Positions 24,697 to 36,548 of a stretch of 41,443 nucleotides of DNA are shown piece after piece; the stretch's first letter is position 1; each line of letters starts with the position of its first letter. The notes beneath the pieces are model-generated. The model saw only the letters and a program-made list of their open reading frames with translations, ran no database searches and was not told the origin of the DNA. Where the stretch lies: NCBI GenBank assembly GCA_022578965.1, contig MU400797.1, forward strand, positions 1 through 41,443, written 5' to 3'. A program made the position numbers and the translations under genes. This DNA comes from Xylaria sp. FL1777. Taxonomy: Eukaryota > Ascomycota > Sordariomycetes > Xylariales > Xylariaceae.

Positions 24697-24932
24697 TAAT
24701 AGGTGTTTTTAAAAGTATAAGTAAAAAAAGTGTATATTGAGATAATATAAAAAAAAGAAAGGTTATAACTTTTAATCTATAAAATAATTTTATTTATGTG
24801 TATAAATGGCTTTACTAGGTTAAATGGCTTTTATTATGCTAGTTTAAAGCAACGTATAGCCACATAAGCAAACTATGCACTAGCTTTATAAAATAAGCTA
24901 AATTATTAATATACCTTTACAAAGTTATATTA
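24697..24932 (-). repeat. LTR of element C (5' LTR on the coding strand)
   Basis: This is the partner of 8,644-8,879 and is followed by AAAAC, the second half of the target duplication. Its position 16 kb from its partner is explained by the insertions between them. Confidence 0.85.
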
Positions 24933-25149
24933 AAAACATAATGTTATTATACTTTAAAATAAATAGCTATTAATATTAATAAAAGCTATAATAGTTATTT
25001 TTATATTAATTATTAAAGCATAAAAAATTGCTTTGTAATAATAACTAAAAACTTAAAGCAGCTTTTGTTTTAATTACTGTTAAATAAACAAAGATTATAA
25101 AGTAATTAATAATATAAATAGAAAAAAAAAAAGCTAGCTTTAAGCAAGC

Positions 25150-25350
25150 TAAATATAACTAACTTTAAATTATTAGCTTTAAATAAATAACTAATTAATT
25201 AACTTTAACTAATTAATTAACCTTAATTAATTAACTAATTAATTTTAATTAATTAATTAACTTTAATTAATTAACTAATTAATTTTAATTAATTAATTAA
25301 TTAACTTTAAATAATTAATTAATTAATTAATTAACTTTAAGTAATTAATT
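25150..25350. repeat. TTAATTAA-rich low-complexity tract
   Basis: This is about 200 bp built from TTAATTAA and TTAACTAA words, self-complementary over most of its length and separated by CTTTAA-type spacers. It could fold into long AT cruciforms. Confidence 0.85.
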
Positions 25351-25588
25351 GTTTAAGTAAGTAATAAAGTAATTATAAAGCTTAATTTCTTTAGCTAAAT
25401 CTAGTACTTTAAATAATAATAACTAGTTATTAATAGCTTAATTAATTTATTATATATTAAATATATAGTTTAATTAAAAATAAAGCTATTTATTTTTTGC
25501 TATTAAGGCTAAAGAACTATATAAACCTTTAGTATTATTAATTGTTATATTTTAAATAAATAAAGTTAACTTTTTAGTTTTAAGTTTT

Positions 25589-25728
25589 AAAAAACTAGCT
25601 ATAAAAAACTAGCTATAAAAAACTAACTTTAAAAAACTAGCTATAAAAAACTAGCTATAAAAAACTAACCTTAAAAAACTAGCTTTAAAAAACTAGCTTT
25701 AAGAAATTAGCTATAAAAAATTAGCTTT
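25589..25728 (+). repeat. 14-bp tandem repeat, 10 units
   Basis: The unit is AAAAAACTAGCTAT with variants ending in CTTT or CCTT. Ten adjacent 14-bp units fit without gaps. Most differences are transitions. Confidence 0.9.
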
Positions 25729-26395
25729 AGTTATATGTTATATTTTTAATTTTAAACGCAATTTACTTTATGTACTATTTTTTTATATGTAATTTTAATT
25801 ATAATTTACTTTGTTTATTTTGCTTTTAAATGCTTAAGTTGTTTTTTTATTAACTTAAAAATATACTTTTATATAAATAAAGCTAAAAAAAATGCTTTAG
25901 GCTTTAGTTTAGCCTTTATTTTTTACTTAATTTATAGTATAAGTTTTAAGATATTACTTTAATATATAACTTTAACTTTAGTTGTTTTTTTTTATATTAT
26001 TATTAGCTAAGTTTAAATTGCTAAGCTAATTTAAGATTTTAAATGCTATTTGCTTTATATTTTTATTAATTAATATATATAAAATTATAAAAAATAAAAA
26101 GCATATATATATTATTAAGCTTATTAATATTAACTATTGTTTTTAAAAAATTCTTAATTTTTATGTTTATTAAAATAAAATAAAAAAGCAAAAGCTAATT
26201 ATTAATTTTATTGCATTAAAAGTTCTAAATTTACATAATATTATTGTTTTTATTATAAGTTTATTTATTAGTTTAGTGTTATATATACAAAAATACTTAA
26301 GTAAATAAAAAAATAGCTTATTAAGCAATAATGCTTATAAGCAAAAATTGCTTTATAAAGTTAAACTAAGCGTTAATACTAGTTAACTAAGCTTT

Positions 26396-26605
26396 TATGC
26401 TTTTAATATATTTAGTTATGCTATTAAAACGTTTGTTTATATTATTAAAGCGTTTATTTATGCTATTAAAGCATTTATTTATGCTATTAAAGCGTTTGTT
26501 TATGCTTTTAAAGTGTTCGTTTATGTTTTTAAAGTGTTTATTAATGCTATTAAAGCAGCTATTAATGTTATTAAAATAAATATTAATATAATTAAAGTAG
26601 CTAAT
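26396..26605 (+). repeat. 21-bp minisatellite, about 10 units
   Basis: The unit is close to TATGCTATTAAAGCGTTTGTT. Ten units of exactly 21 bp keep a 7-residue period in each frame; one plus-strand frame stays open for 60 codons (MLLKRLF-type heptads), another reads YAIKAFV. The period is a multiple of three and frames stay open, in a block where other frames are broken, but this can follow simply from repetition of a stop-free unit. Confidence 0.85.
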
Positions 26606-28339
26606 AATATTTTAAGTATTATGCTTAATATTAATTATTTACGTTTATATATTATAAAGCATAGTTATTATTTAAACATTAGTTATAAAAATAAGCAAGT
26701 TTTTATACTACTAAAGTTTAATTATTAATAATTTATAGCTATTAGTAATTTTGTTAAAGTTAAGCGCTATTTATTAAATAACTATATTAATAGCAAAAAA
26801 TAATAATAAGTAAATTTAGTTTAGCTTAACAAATAGTATAATAAATTAAAGTATTATATAAAAAAAAAATAAAAGTATTATATAAAAAAAAATAAAAATA
26901 AACATAAGCATAAAAATTAAAACATATTATATAGTTAAAATGCTAAAGTTAATAACCTTTGTTTTATATTTATTAAGTGTTTAATAGAACTTATAAATAA
27001 AATTAAGTTTTACGTTTTAGTTTAATTTTATGCATATATTTATAAGTACTTAAATAATAAGTAAATATATATAAATATAATAAACTTTTTATGTAAACTT
27101 ATTTTTTTATTAGTTTTTTAACTAATAAACATATTACTTTATAAATGAAATTATTACTAAAGTTATATAAAGCAAGTAGTTTTATTTATATTAATGCTAG
27201 CTAACTTAATATATAAGTAAGCTACTAAGTATAATAGCACGTTTAAATTATATAAAAAAACGTTTTGTTTATTTTAATATATATAAAGTTTTATTGTTTT
27301 AAGTATACAAAGGAATATTTTTTTAAAACGTATAGCTAAAAACAAACTAAAAAAAAACAATAATATAGCTGCTTAATTAATTAAACTTAAAAAATCTAGT
27401 TAACTTTTTACTTTTAATAAGTTATATGCGCTAAATGCATTAAATATTTTATATGCTTACTTAAATGCATAGTTTAATAAAATACTTAAGCTGTTTTATA
27501 TTATTACTTATATTTAAACTTAAGGCAATTTAGCTTTTGTTTATTTAAAACATATTAAAAAACCTTAAAGGTTAAAAAAGCTAAACTAAATTATATATAA
27601 AGCTACTAAAATTAGCAAAGTTTAAAAAAAGAAATAATGAACCTTAAAAGTAATAATAAAATATTAAAACATATAAAAGCAAAAATAAAACATAATAACA
27701 TATATAAAAATAAAAGTAAATTTAAGCAAAAAAAAAACATATTAAAGCAAATATATAGTAGCTATATTACTTAATATTTTAAATTGCGTTAATTTTTAGC
27801 TTTTTTGTTATAAGCATAACTAAGCTAATATAATAATAGTATTAATTTATATAAATAATATATAAGTATAAAAAAGAAAACTTTAGCTTTATTACTTTGT
27901 TTTACTTTTGTTTAAGGTTTTATTTCTATGTTTAATTAAATAGTAAATTATATATAAAAATATAAACGTGCTTTAGCTATTATATTATTTAGTAAGTTTT
28001 TAAAGTAAGCAATATAAAATGCTGCTTTATAAAAAAAAAATAATTTATAAGCTTGCTGATTTTATTTTATAAGTATTAAGCAATATTAAATAAGATATTT
28101 TGTTTTTTGCTTGTTTAAGATTTTTAGTTGTTATAAATGCTTAATGTTTAAATAAAGACTTTAAGCATTACAAAGAAAATATTCTTTATTTTTTAAACTA
28201 AGTATAGCTTAATAGCTTAAAGCTATTATAAAACATTTAAACTATTTTATACTAAATTAAAACATTACTTAATTATTAATTTTAAATATAATTTATTTTG
28301 TTTATTATGTTTTTATATTTAATTTTAAATATAATTTGC

Positions 28340-29375
28340 TTTAAGCAAATAAATTTTTAATTAGGCTACTAGTTATTGCGTAACCCGAAAAAAGCATATA
28401 AAATAATTAAATAAGTTTTAAATACAAAAAAGCTTAGCTATTACAACGTAGCTAAAGAACTAATTAAGTTATAAGTAGCTACAAAAATATAAAAACAAAA
28501 GCCCTTAAACATAAAGCAAAAACAGCTAAACATTAATACTAGCTTTTCTTTAAGCTAAAAAAAGTTTATTATAACTATAAAGCAAAAGCTAAAGTATTTA
28601 TTATAAAGCTATTTACTATTTATAGTTTTAAAAAAGCTGCTTATTATAAGTTTATGTTTATAAACTTTAAAGTAAAGCACAACATAATAAAATACTAAAA
28701 ATAGCAATATAAAATTATAAACATAAAACTACAAAAGTTAAAAAGCATATATTATAAAAAAGCAAAGCAATTAAGCAACTTTATTAAGCATTAAATACTA
28801 AAATTTTATTAAAACTTTTAGTTATTAAATATATAATAATGCTAACTTTTAAAAGTTACGTAAATATTTCTTAATTAGCTTATTTATATAAAACCTCTAG
28901 CTTTTTTATTTATTATAGCTTTTTTTGCTTTTTTAATTACAACTTAAAGTTATATATTAGCTATAAATATAGCTTAAATATTTTTATTAGTATAAAAATA
29001 GCGCGTAGTTATACAAGCTTTAATAAATAATTAAAGTTTTTTATTAACTTTTTTAAGCTAAAAAATTATTAGTAGCACTTAAAATTAAAAAAACTTTAAT
29101 AATTAAAACAAGCATAAAGTAAAGCTTAAAAACGTTTAAATATTAATATAGTTAAAAGTACTTATAAAACTATAACTGCTATTTTTAATGCTTACTTTGT
29201 TTTCTTTGTATTATAAGCACTTAGTAAACTTATTAGTAATATTATAAGCATAGAAATTATTAATGTTTTTATATAATTAACGTAAAAAAAACAGCAATAA
29301 AAGGTATATAATATATTATTATAACATAAGTAATATAATAGTAATATAACTTAAGTATTTTAGTATACTTAATAA
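28340..29375 (+). mobile_element. L copy 2: 5' part of a LINE-like element
   Basis: Positions about 28,345-29,150 match the reverse complement of 35,149-35,940, and about 29,150-29,370 match that of 33,000-33,205. This is the same sequence that is split by element H in L copy 1. Here it is uninterrupted up to 29,375, where element B begins. The missing 3' part would lie beyond B, outside the window. I recognised no protein motif in it. Confidence 0.7.
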
Positions 29376-29891
29376 TATAACGGACTTATTATATATTAAT
29401 ATAATAAGTTTGCTTTTAAGGTTTTAATTTGTAAATAATAATAGGATTTTTAGCAGTAGTTTATTAAAAAAGTTTTTAAGGTATTTTTATTACTATATAT
29501 TAATAAAGGTTTTAAAGGATTAAAAGTAATAAATATATTAATGCTTAGTAGTTATAAAAAGTTAATAGCTAAAAAGTTAAAACTAAATAAATAACTAAAT
29601 ATAAAAAGTATATAATTATATAAACAAAAGAAATAATAGTAATAATTTATAAATGTTATTTTTTTTAATAAACTTAATGTTATATTATTTTAAGTTTAAA
29701 GCTTAATAAACTTAATGCTTAAGTTTGTTAAGTTTAAAGCTTAATAAACTTAATGCTTAAGTTTATTAAATCTATATATTAAACCTTTATAATAATTTAA
29801 ATATATATTTTTTTAGTAAATAGGACTTTTTTTATGCATGCTTTTTTTATGTATAGCTTTTTAACTAGCTTAGTTAGCTTATTTTATAATA
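29376..29891 (-). repeat. LTR of element B
   Basis: It is 516 bp, the same length as the A and D LTRs. It runs from TATAACGG to TTATAATA and includes the inverted form of the paired 38-bp units at about 29,695-29,770. Confidence 0.88.
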
Positions 29892-32800
29892 TTATTTTTT
29901 TTTTCTATAATTGTTATTTTAATAATTTTATATTTTTTTTTTTGTAAGTTTTTTTCTTTTATTTCTTTTTTTTTGTTTTTTATGCTTATTATGTTTAGTA
30001 AAGTTTTTAAAAAACTTTACTTGTTATATTTTAAATAAAAGATTTATTAAAACTTTGCTTTGTTTTTTTTTATTAAATTAAAATTAATTAAAATAGCTTT
30101 ATATTTTTGCTATAATTGTTATAGCATAAAATGTTTAATGTTAAAATTTAACTTTAATTAATATATTAAATGTATTGCAGCTAAACAAGCAAATTGCAAT
30201 ATTAAAGGTTTATTTTTTAAGTAAATGTAGTAGCTTACTTTTTAGCATAAAAAGCTAAAAAACGAATTAAATACGCTAATAAAAAAGCATAAAAAAATAA
30301 ATGCAAAAATTTGCTGTTTTAAGCAATAAAAGAAATTATAGCAAAAAAAAATAGCTATTACTATAGCTTATAGTTTAAGTAGTTTAAAAAAGCTTAAGCA
30401 AATTAAAACAAAAAAGCGTTATATAGCTAAAAAACAGAAATAATATATTAAAGCAGCATAATTATTATTAATTATTTTTTTAAAGTTTAATTAAAACATA
30501 TTAAACGTTTTATTTAAAGTTAATCTTTTTTTTTTAGCTTTAGCTAATTAAAGTATTAATAATAAAACTAGTTTATAATTATTTTAGTAGTTTTTAAGTA
30601 TTTTTTAAGTTCTTAAGTATTATTAATATATAAATATCTTTTTTATTTAATAAAATATTTAATATTATTATTATTTTAACGAAAATTTAATATATTTTTA
30701 ACTTTATAAACATTTTAATTTATTTTTATTTTTAGTTATATTTTAATAAATGTTTTAATAAGTACTAGTTTTAGTAAAAAAATATAAAAAACAAAGTAAA
30801 TTTGCATGTTTTTTAATAATAATAGTTTATAATTAATAAGTAAAATAACTTCTTTAATTTTAAAAAAACTAAGTTTTTTAAATTTTAATTTATTGTTTAG
30901 TTGTTTTATTTTAATTTAAAAAATATTAATGTTTGCATTTTATTTTTGTTATAATAAATAAACTTTATTTTCTTTTTTAAAAGCTAGTTTTTTAGTTTGC
31001 TTTTTGTTATAATATATTAATATTTGTTGTTATAAAAACTAAAAACATAGTTATAGTTTAACTTGTAGCGTTTTTATTTTTATTACAATTATTTTTGCTT
31101 AAAGTGCTATAATTAAAATAGCAAGTGCTTTTATTAATATTTTCTTTTGTTTTTTAATAGTTGTTTATTATTTATAAATAGCTTTATATAAAAATATGTT
31201 TATATTTTTATTTATTAATATATTATATAAAATTTGTACTATTAGTAATAATTTTATTTAATTGTTTTATTAATAATTAATATAACTTTATAAGTATTAT
31301 TTTAATATTTAGTTTAATTTTTTTGTTTATTTATTAGTTTATAAGTAATAAGCAATTAAAAATTTAAGTTTAATATTAATAAGTTTAAAAAAACTTGTTT
31401 TAAACTTAAAAGTAAACAACTTATTTTAGTTTAAAATAATCTTTTTTAGTAGTTTATGTTTATTTAAATATTAGTATATAAAAGCATATATAAATTATTT
31501 AACTATTATATTTCCTTTAAATAATAAAAAGTAAGCATACTTAATAAATTTATTAATAATAACTTATATTTTATTATATTATATTTTTATAACTAAATTA
31601 GTTAATAAAAATAATACTGTAATAAAATCTTAAGTAATAATGTATTATGTTTATTTAAATATATATATAAGTTATAATAGTTTATAAAGCTTATATTAAA
31701 CTACTTTAGTTTTATTGCAAATATTGCATTTTTTTATAATAAACTTAATTATGTTTTATAGTTTTAAAAAATTATATTTTTTTTATAATTATTGGATTAT
31801 TTTTGTTGCTTTTTAGTGTTTATATATATATTGTATTACTTAGGCTAACAGCTTATTAACTATGCTAGTTTTTATCTTTTATATATATAAGTAAAAACTG
31901 TGCTTATAGGTTAAAAGCGAGCCGTAAGCAGCTTATTTTTTTTTTAGTAGCTAGGTAAAAATATCTTGTATTTACTTTTAGGTTGCATTAGTTTTGCTAC
32001 GATTTTATTAAATGCTTTGCTTTTTATTTCTTTGCTTTTAAGTTGTTTGCTTACTTATATTATGCTATTAATTAGGTATATATACCTTTATATAGTTACT
32101 TTATAGTTTTTTTTTCTTTGTATTTTTTTTGTTTTATAGTTTGCTTGCTTTAGTATTGCTGCTTGCTTTATGTTGCTTATAGCAGTTTTTTTAGTTTTAG
32201 CATTTATTTAGCTAAATGTGCTGCTTTTTTTTTTTAGTCTTTTTTTAAACCTTTTTTTATTATATTGCTAATGCATTATAGTTTGCTTGCTTTAATATTA
32301 CTGCTAGCTTTTTGCTACACTAGTTTTTTTATAACTAAGTTATAACTAAGTTATAAGCAAAGTTAATTGCTTATTATTTTTTAGTTTGCTTTTTATATAT
32401 GTATTTTTTGAGCTGCTTTTATGCTTTTTGCAGTAAGCTTACTAAATAAGCATAGCTTATAAGTAGCTTATGCATTAAGCAATATAAAGTAGCAATAAAT
32501 AATAAGTTATTTTACTTAGCTACTTATGCTAATTTTTTCTTTTTTTAATTATTAACTTTATTACTTTTATTATTATTATTATTATATGTTTAATTTATGC
32601 TTGCTTTAATATATTAAAGTATTTAGTTTATAATATAATTAGTTATTAATGCGTTATAGTTATATAAAAATTTACTTTATTATAGCTGCTATGCTTTTTA
32701 TAATATATATTTATAACTAGCTTAGCTTAAGTATATATATTAATTAATGTTAAGCTTATATATTTAAGGTTATAAGTTATTTTACTGCAGTTTTTACTAG

Positions 32801-33210
32801 TTATTTAATTTATAGTACTAAATAAAGTAGTTAATAGTTTATTACTATATAGTTTAAGCTTTTATAACTGCTTATTGTTATGCTTTTTTGCTATAACGCT
32901 AATTTTTAAAATAAAAGTAAATGCTTTAGTGCTTTGCGCTAAAATATTACTAATAGCTTTAAAATTTATATTTATTAAGCATGCTAAAATGCTTAAGCTA
33001 TATTACTATTATATTACTTATGTTATAGTAATATATTATGCATTTTTTATTGCTGTTTTTTTTATGCTAATTATATAAAAACATTAATAATTTTTATGCT
33101 TGTAATATTATTAGTAAGTTTATTAAGTGCTTATAATGCAAAAAAAACAAAGTAAGCATTAAAAGTAGCAGTTATAATTCTATAAGTATTTTTAACTATA
33201 TTAATGTTTA

Positions 33211-35134
33211 AAGTTTAAATGGTTTGTTTTTTTTGCAACCGGCTAAATTTACGAGAATACTTGCGTAGCTTTAAGAACTAAACTTACGGAAACTTATTAT
33301 ATATAAGACAAGCTTATACAAGTAATAGCTTAAAAAGAAATAAAGGTAGAAATAAAAAAGGCAAAAAACTATAACGCAACTTTTTTAATGCAAAACTAGC
33401 TGCAATTAGCTAATAGTACAGACTTAAACTAGCAATAGCTAGCAATAAGCTTAACGTTAAACTTGCAGTGTTATATAAACAAGCTAAATAAAGTAATAGT
33501 AAACGCTAAGATTTTTTTTAAAAAAAACCTAAATAAGTAAATTATTTATAGCGCTTGCTAAGTTGTTAAAAAGCTATTAAAAGCATACTACTTTTAATAA
33601 ATAAGCAAATAACTATAAACAAACAGCAGTAATAAAAGTAGTAAACGTACTGTTTAAAACTTGCTATAAGCGTTATTAATAAAGCAAAAAAAGCTTGCTA
33701 CAAAAGTAAAATTGCTATATGTATAAATTTAGCGATTTAAAGATTATATAAGTAAGCAAACTAAAGTTGCTAACTTTTTTTGCTAATAGTTTACATTTTA
33801 TGCAAACGTGCTACAAGTAAACAGCAGTAAAAAATTTTTATGTATTGCTTTATTAACTTATTTTAAAGCTATTATAGTAACATATTTTAATTAAGTTATT
33901 ATTATAACTTTTGCTAGCTATAAAGCTAAAGTAAAAACAAAATTAATTGTAATATAAAAGCTTAACTAAGCAATAAAAGCAAACGTAGTTTAAGCAGCAT
34001 ATAAATTATTAAACAACAATTAAAAAGTTATTTTTAACAAGCAAAAGATCTAAACTTAAATGCTAGCAAATATGTTATAAGTTTATTAAGCGTTTAATAA
34101 AAGATTAAAAGTGCATTTTTAACTGTATTAACTAGTAGTTTTAGGCTTGCTAATTAAGCAAGTGCTAAAAATAGAAAAAAAAAAAATGCTAGCTTAACTT
34201 AAGCTAGCTAACTAAAAGCTAAAGATTAAAAAGCTGTTTTTTTTATTTTGCTTGCTATAGCATAAATAAAAAACATGCTTAATATATATTAAAGTTATAA
34301 CTGCAGAAAATGCAAATATAGCGTATACTAATGGACTTTTTTAGAACTATTGCTACTTTTAAGTAGCTTTTTACTTTGTAGATATAATAGCAACTTAATG
34401 CTATAATTGCTAAAAATAAAGCTATTAAGCTAGCATATATAAAAACAAGCAAAAATATAGCTAGTGCGAATTTTTAAAACATGCTAGAAATAAAGCGGAC
34501 TTATGCTTTATGCAAACTAAAAAAAAAGCAGCTACGTGCTTTTTTTGTTAAGGTAACTATTTAGCTTAAGCAGCAAAATGCTTAAAAGCTGTTTAAGCAT
34601 ATAAGCTAGCTAAAAACGCTTTTATTTATTGCTTTATATAGTTTGCAATAAAGCTAACTTAAAGCTAACTATATACTATTGCTGCTATAAAAACGTTATA
34701 CAAGCGAAAAGCTAACAATTTAGCAAGCAAAAATATTATTTGCTTAAAGAGTTGTTTACTAGAAAAAACTGCGCTAATAACTATATAAAGAACAAAATTG
34801 TAAATTATTGCTAACATGCTAAAGCTTTAGGACTAGCTTAAAGAAAACTTGTTTAAAGACTATTAGTAAGCAGTTTAAGTAACAAAGGGCTACGCTTACG
34901 TAGTAAGCAAAAACGCAAGCAGCAAAAGCAGCAGTATTAAATAAAAATTAAGCAACATAATTTTTAAACAGTAGTGCTTATGCAGTTAGCTATAAAAGGA
35001 GTATAAGTTATAGTAGCAAGCAATTAGCAGAAATGTTTTTATTTAGCTTTAGCATAGTTTTTACCTACGTGTAAAATTAAGTAGCTTTTAGTATGGCTTT
35101 TTAAAGCCGTTAAACCTAAGTAATACAATATATA
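33211..35134 (+). mobile_element. Element H: 1.9-kb LINE-type element with ORF1 only
   Basis: It is flanked by the 14-bp direct repeat TATATTAATGTTTA (33,197-33,210 and 35,135-35,148) and interrupts L copy 1. L copy 2 shows the uninterrupted site. It ends with GTTAAACCTAAGTAATACAATA, nearly the same tail as L. It retains more C and G than the surrounding elements, consistent with being the last insertion. It carries an ORF1 remnant, but the space after it is too short for an endonuclease-reverse transcriptase ORF2. It is therefore an internally deleted or non-autonomous LINE. Confidence 0.75.
33400..34990 (+). pseudogene. Element H ORF1 remnant with three CCHC zinc knuckles
   Basis: All three motifs lie in one frame. 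The first, at 34,399-34,440, has C-X2-C-X4-(H)-X4-(C), with the last two ligands mutated to Tyr by C-to-T or G-to-A. The second, at 34,456-34,506, reads (C)-X2-C-X4-H-X7-C. The third, at 34,537-34,581, has C-X2-C-X3-(H)-X6-C. A run of two or three such knuckles is typical of ORF1 (gag-like) proteins of Tad1/I-type LINEs, which bind the element RNA. A basic segment (YKRKA) follows. Stops occur throughout. The start codon cannot be fixed. Confidence 0.65.
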
Positions 35135-36032
35135 TATATTAATGTTTATATGTTTTTAAGCTTTACTTTATGCTTATTTTAACTATTAAAGTTTTTTTAA
35201 TTTTAAGTGCTACTAATAATTTTTTAGCTTAAAAAAGTTAATAAAGAATTTTGATTATTTATTAAAGCTTATATAGCTATGCACTATTTTTGTACTAATA
35301 AAAATATTTAAGCTGCATTTATAGCTAATATATAACTTTAAATTATAATTAAAAAAGCAAAAAAAGCTGCAGCAAATAAAAAAGCTAAAGGTTTTATATA
35401 AATAAGCTAGTTAAGGGGTGTTTATATAACCTTTAAAGGTTAACATTATTATATATTTAATAGCTAAGAGTTTTAATAAAATTTCAGTGTTTAGTGCTTA
35501 ATAAAGTTGCTTAATTGCTTTATTTTTTTATAATGTATGCTTTTTAATTTTTGTGGTTTTATGTCCGTAATTTTGTATTGCTATTTTTAGTACTTTATTA
35601 TATTATGCTTTACTTTAAAGTTTATAAACGTAAGCTTATAATAAGCAGCTTTTTTAAAACTATAAATAGCAAACAGCTTTATAACAAATGTTTTAGCTTT
35701 TGTTTTATAGTTATAGTAAACCTTTTTTAGCTTAAAGAAAAGCTAGTATTAATGCTTAGCTATTTTTGCTCCGTATTTAAAGGCCTTTATTTTTATGTTT
35801 TTATAGCTGCTTATAACTTAATTAGTTCTTTAGCTATGTTATAATAGCTAAGCCTTTTTATATTTAGAACTTATTTGGCTATTTTACGTGCTTTTTTTAG
35901 GTTGCGCAATAACTAATAGCTTAGTTAAAAATTTGTCTGCTTTTTTAGTGTGCTGCAAGTGTTAGTGTTTATATAGTAAATATTCATAAAATTTCTTAAT
36001 AAACTTGTTTTGTAAAGATTTTAATAAATAAA

Positions 36033-36548
36033 TATAATAAACCTATTATATATTAATATAATAGGTTTACTTTTAGGGTTTTAATTTGTAAGTAATAATA
36101 AAATCCTTAGTAGTAGTTTATTAAAGAGGTTTTTAAAGTACTTTTATTATTATGCATTAATAAAAGTTTTAAAGAATTAAAAGTAATAAATATATTAATG
36201 CTTAGCAATTATAAAAAATTAATAACTAAAAAGTTAAAACTAAATAAATAACTAAATATAAAAAGTATATAATTATATAAATAAAAAAAATAATAGTAAT
36301 AATTTATAAACGTTGCTTTTTTTAATAAACTTAATACTATATTATTTTAAGTTTAAAGCTTAATAAACTTAACGCTTAAGTTTATTAAATTTAAAGCTTA
36401 ATAAATTTAATGCTTAAATTTATTAAGTTTATGCATTAAACTTTTATAGTAATTTAAATATATATTTTTTTAGCAAATAAAGCTTTTTTTATGTATGCTT
36501 TTTTTATATATAGCTTTTTAACTAGCTTAGTTATTTTATTTTATAACA
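36033..36548 (-). repeat. 3' LTR of element D
   Basis: It is 516 bp, collinear with the inverted A LTR. It runs from TATAATAAACC to TTATAACA, and the paired 38-bp units lie at about 36,350-36,430. Confidence 0.88.

Larger units (their letters stand above)
8644..24932 (-). mobile_element. Element C: RIP-mutated Ty3/gypsy chromovirus, interrupted by two insertions
   Basis: Its LTRs are 8,644-8,879 and 24,697-24,932, 236 bp each. They are flanked outside by the 5-bp duplication AAAAC (8,639-8,643 and 24,933-24,937). The ends read TAATA...TATTA, as expected from TGATA...TATCA after RIP. Removing element A and the 672-bp insertion leaves about 7.9 kb. Coding runs on the minus strand: RT at about 12.3 kb, integrase at about 10.9 kb, integrase tail at about 9.45 kb and chromodomain at about 9.1 kb. 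This order (RT before IN) is that of Ty3/gypsy. All frames are full of stops. Confidence 0.85.
24938..28335. other. AT-rich stretch with tandem repeats, no gene
   Basis: It lies between element C and L copy 2. I recognised no retroelement motif and no repeat partner elsewhere in the window. It contains three tandem tracts listed separately. The 60- and 71-codon frames at 26,397-26,728 arise from the 21-bp repeat. It may be an older, more decayed transposon or diverged noncoding DNA. Confidence 0.5.
31827..35961 (-). mobile_element. L copy 1: LINE-like element inserted in B, itself split by H
   Basis: It is flanked by a perfect 14-bp direct repeat, TTAGTGTTTATATA (31,813-31,826 and 35,962-35,975), and lies inside the integrase region of element B. 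Without H it is about 2.2 kb. On the minus strand it starts CACTTGCAGCACACT (35,961 leftward) and ends GCCTAAGTAATACAATATATA at 31,827. The 3' 670 bp are the same as the fragment at 11,064-11,735. The long duplication and lack of terminal inverted repeats suggest LINE-type integration. No reverse transcriptase motif was found, so it may be non-autonomous. The 67-codon frame at 32,875-33,078 is not recognisable. Confidence 0.7.
29376..36032 (-). mobile_element. Element B: A-family chromovirus, 3' part, split by L and cut by D
   Basis: B occupies 29,376-31,826 and 35,962-36,032. It starts with a 516-bp LTR (29,376-29,891), then a polypurine-like tract, the antisense-ORF region, the chromodomain (about 30,570-30,720) and integrase, collinear with the reverse complement of A from 20,993 to about 18,460. 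L copy 1 splits it in the integrase zinc finger, and D begins at 36,033. The rest of B is presumably to the right of D, outside the window. AATAA lies just left of its LTR (29,371-29,375). Confidence 0.8.

Noticed and set aside
32875..33078. 67-codon plus-strand hydrophobic frame
   Set aside because: It lies antisense in L copy 1, and the collinear region of L copy 2 is heavily stopped. It looks like chance from AT-rich codons.
31827..35134. DNA transposon with terminal inverted repeats
   Set aside because: The inverted match (TTGTATTACTTAGG at about 31,831 and its complement at about 35,118) looked like TIRs. The two sites are the 3' tails of two oppositely oriented LINE-like insertions, each with its own 14-bp target duplication.
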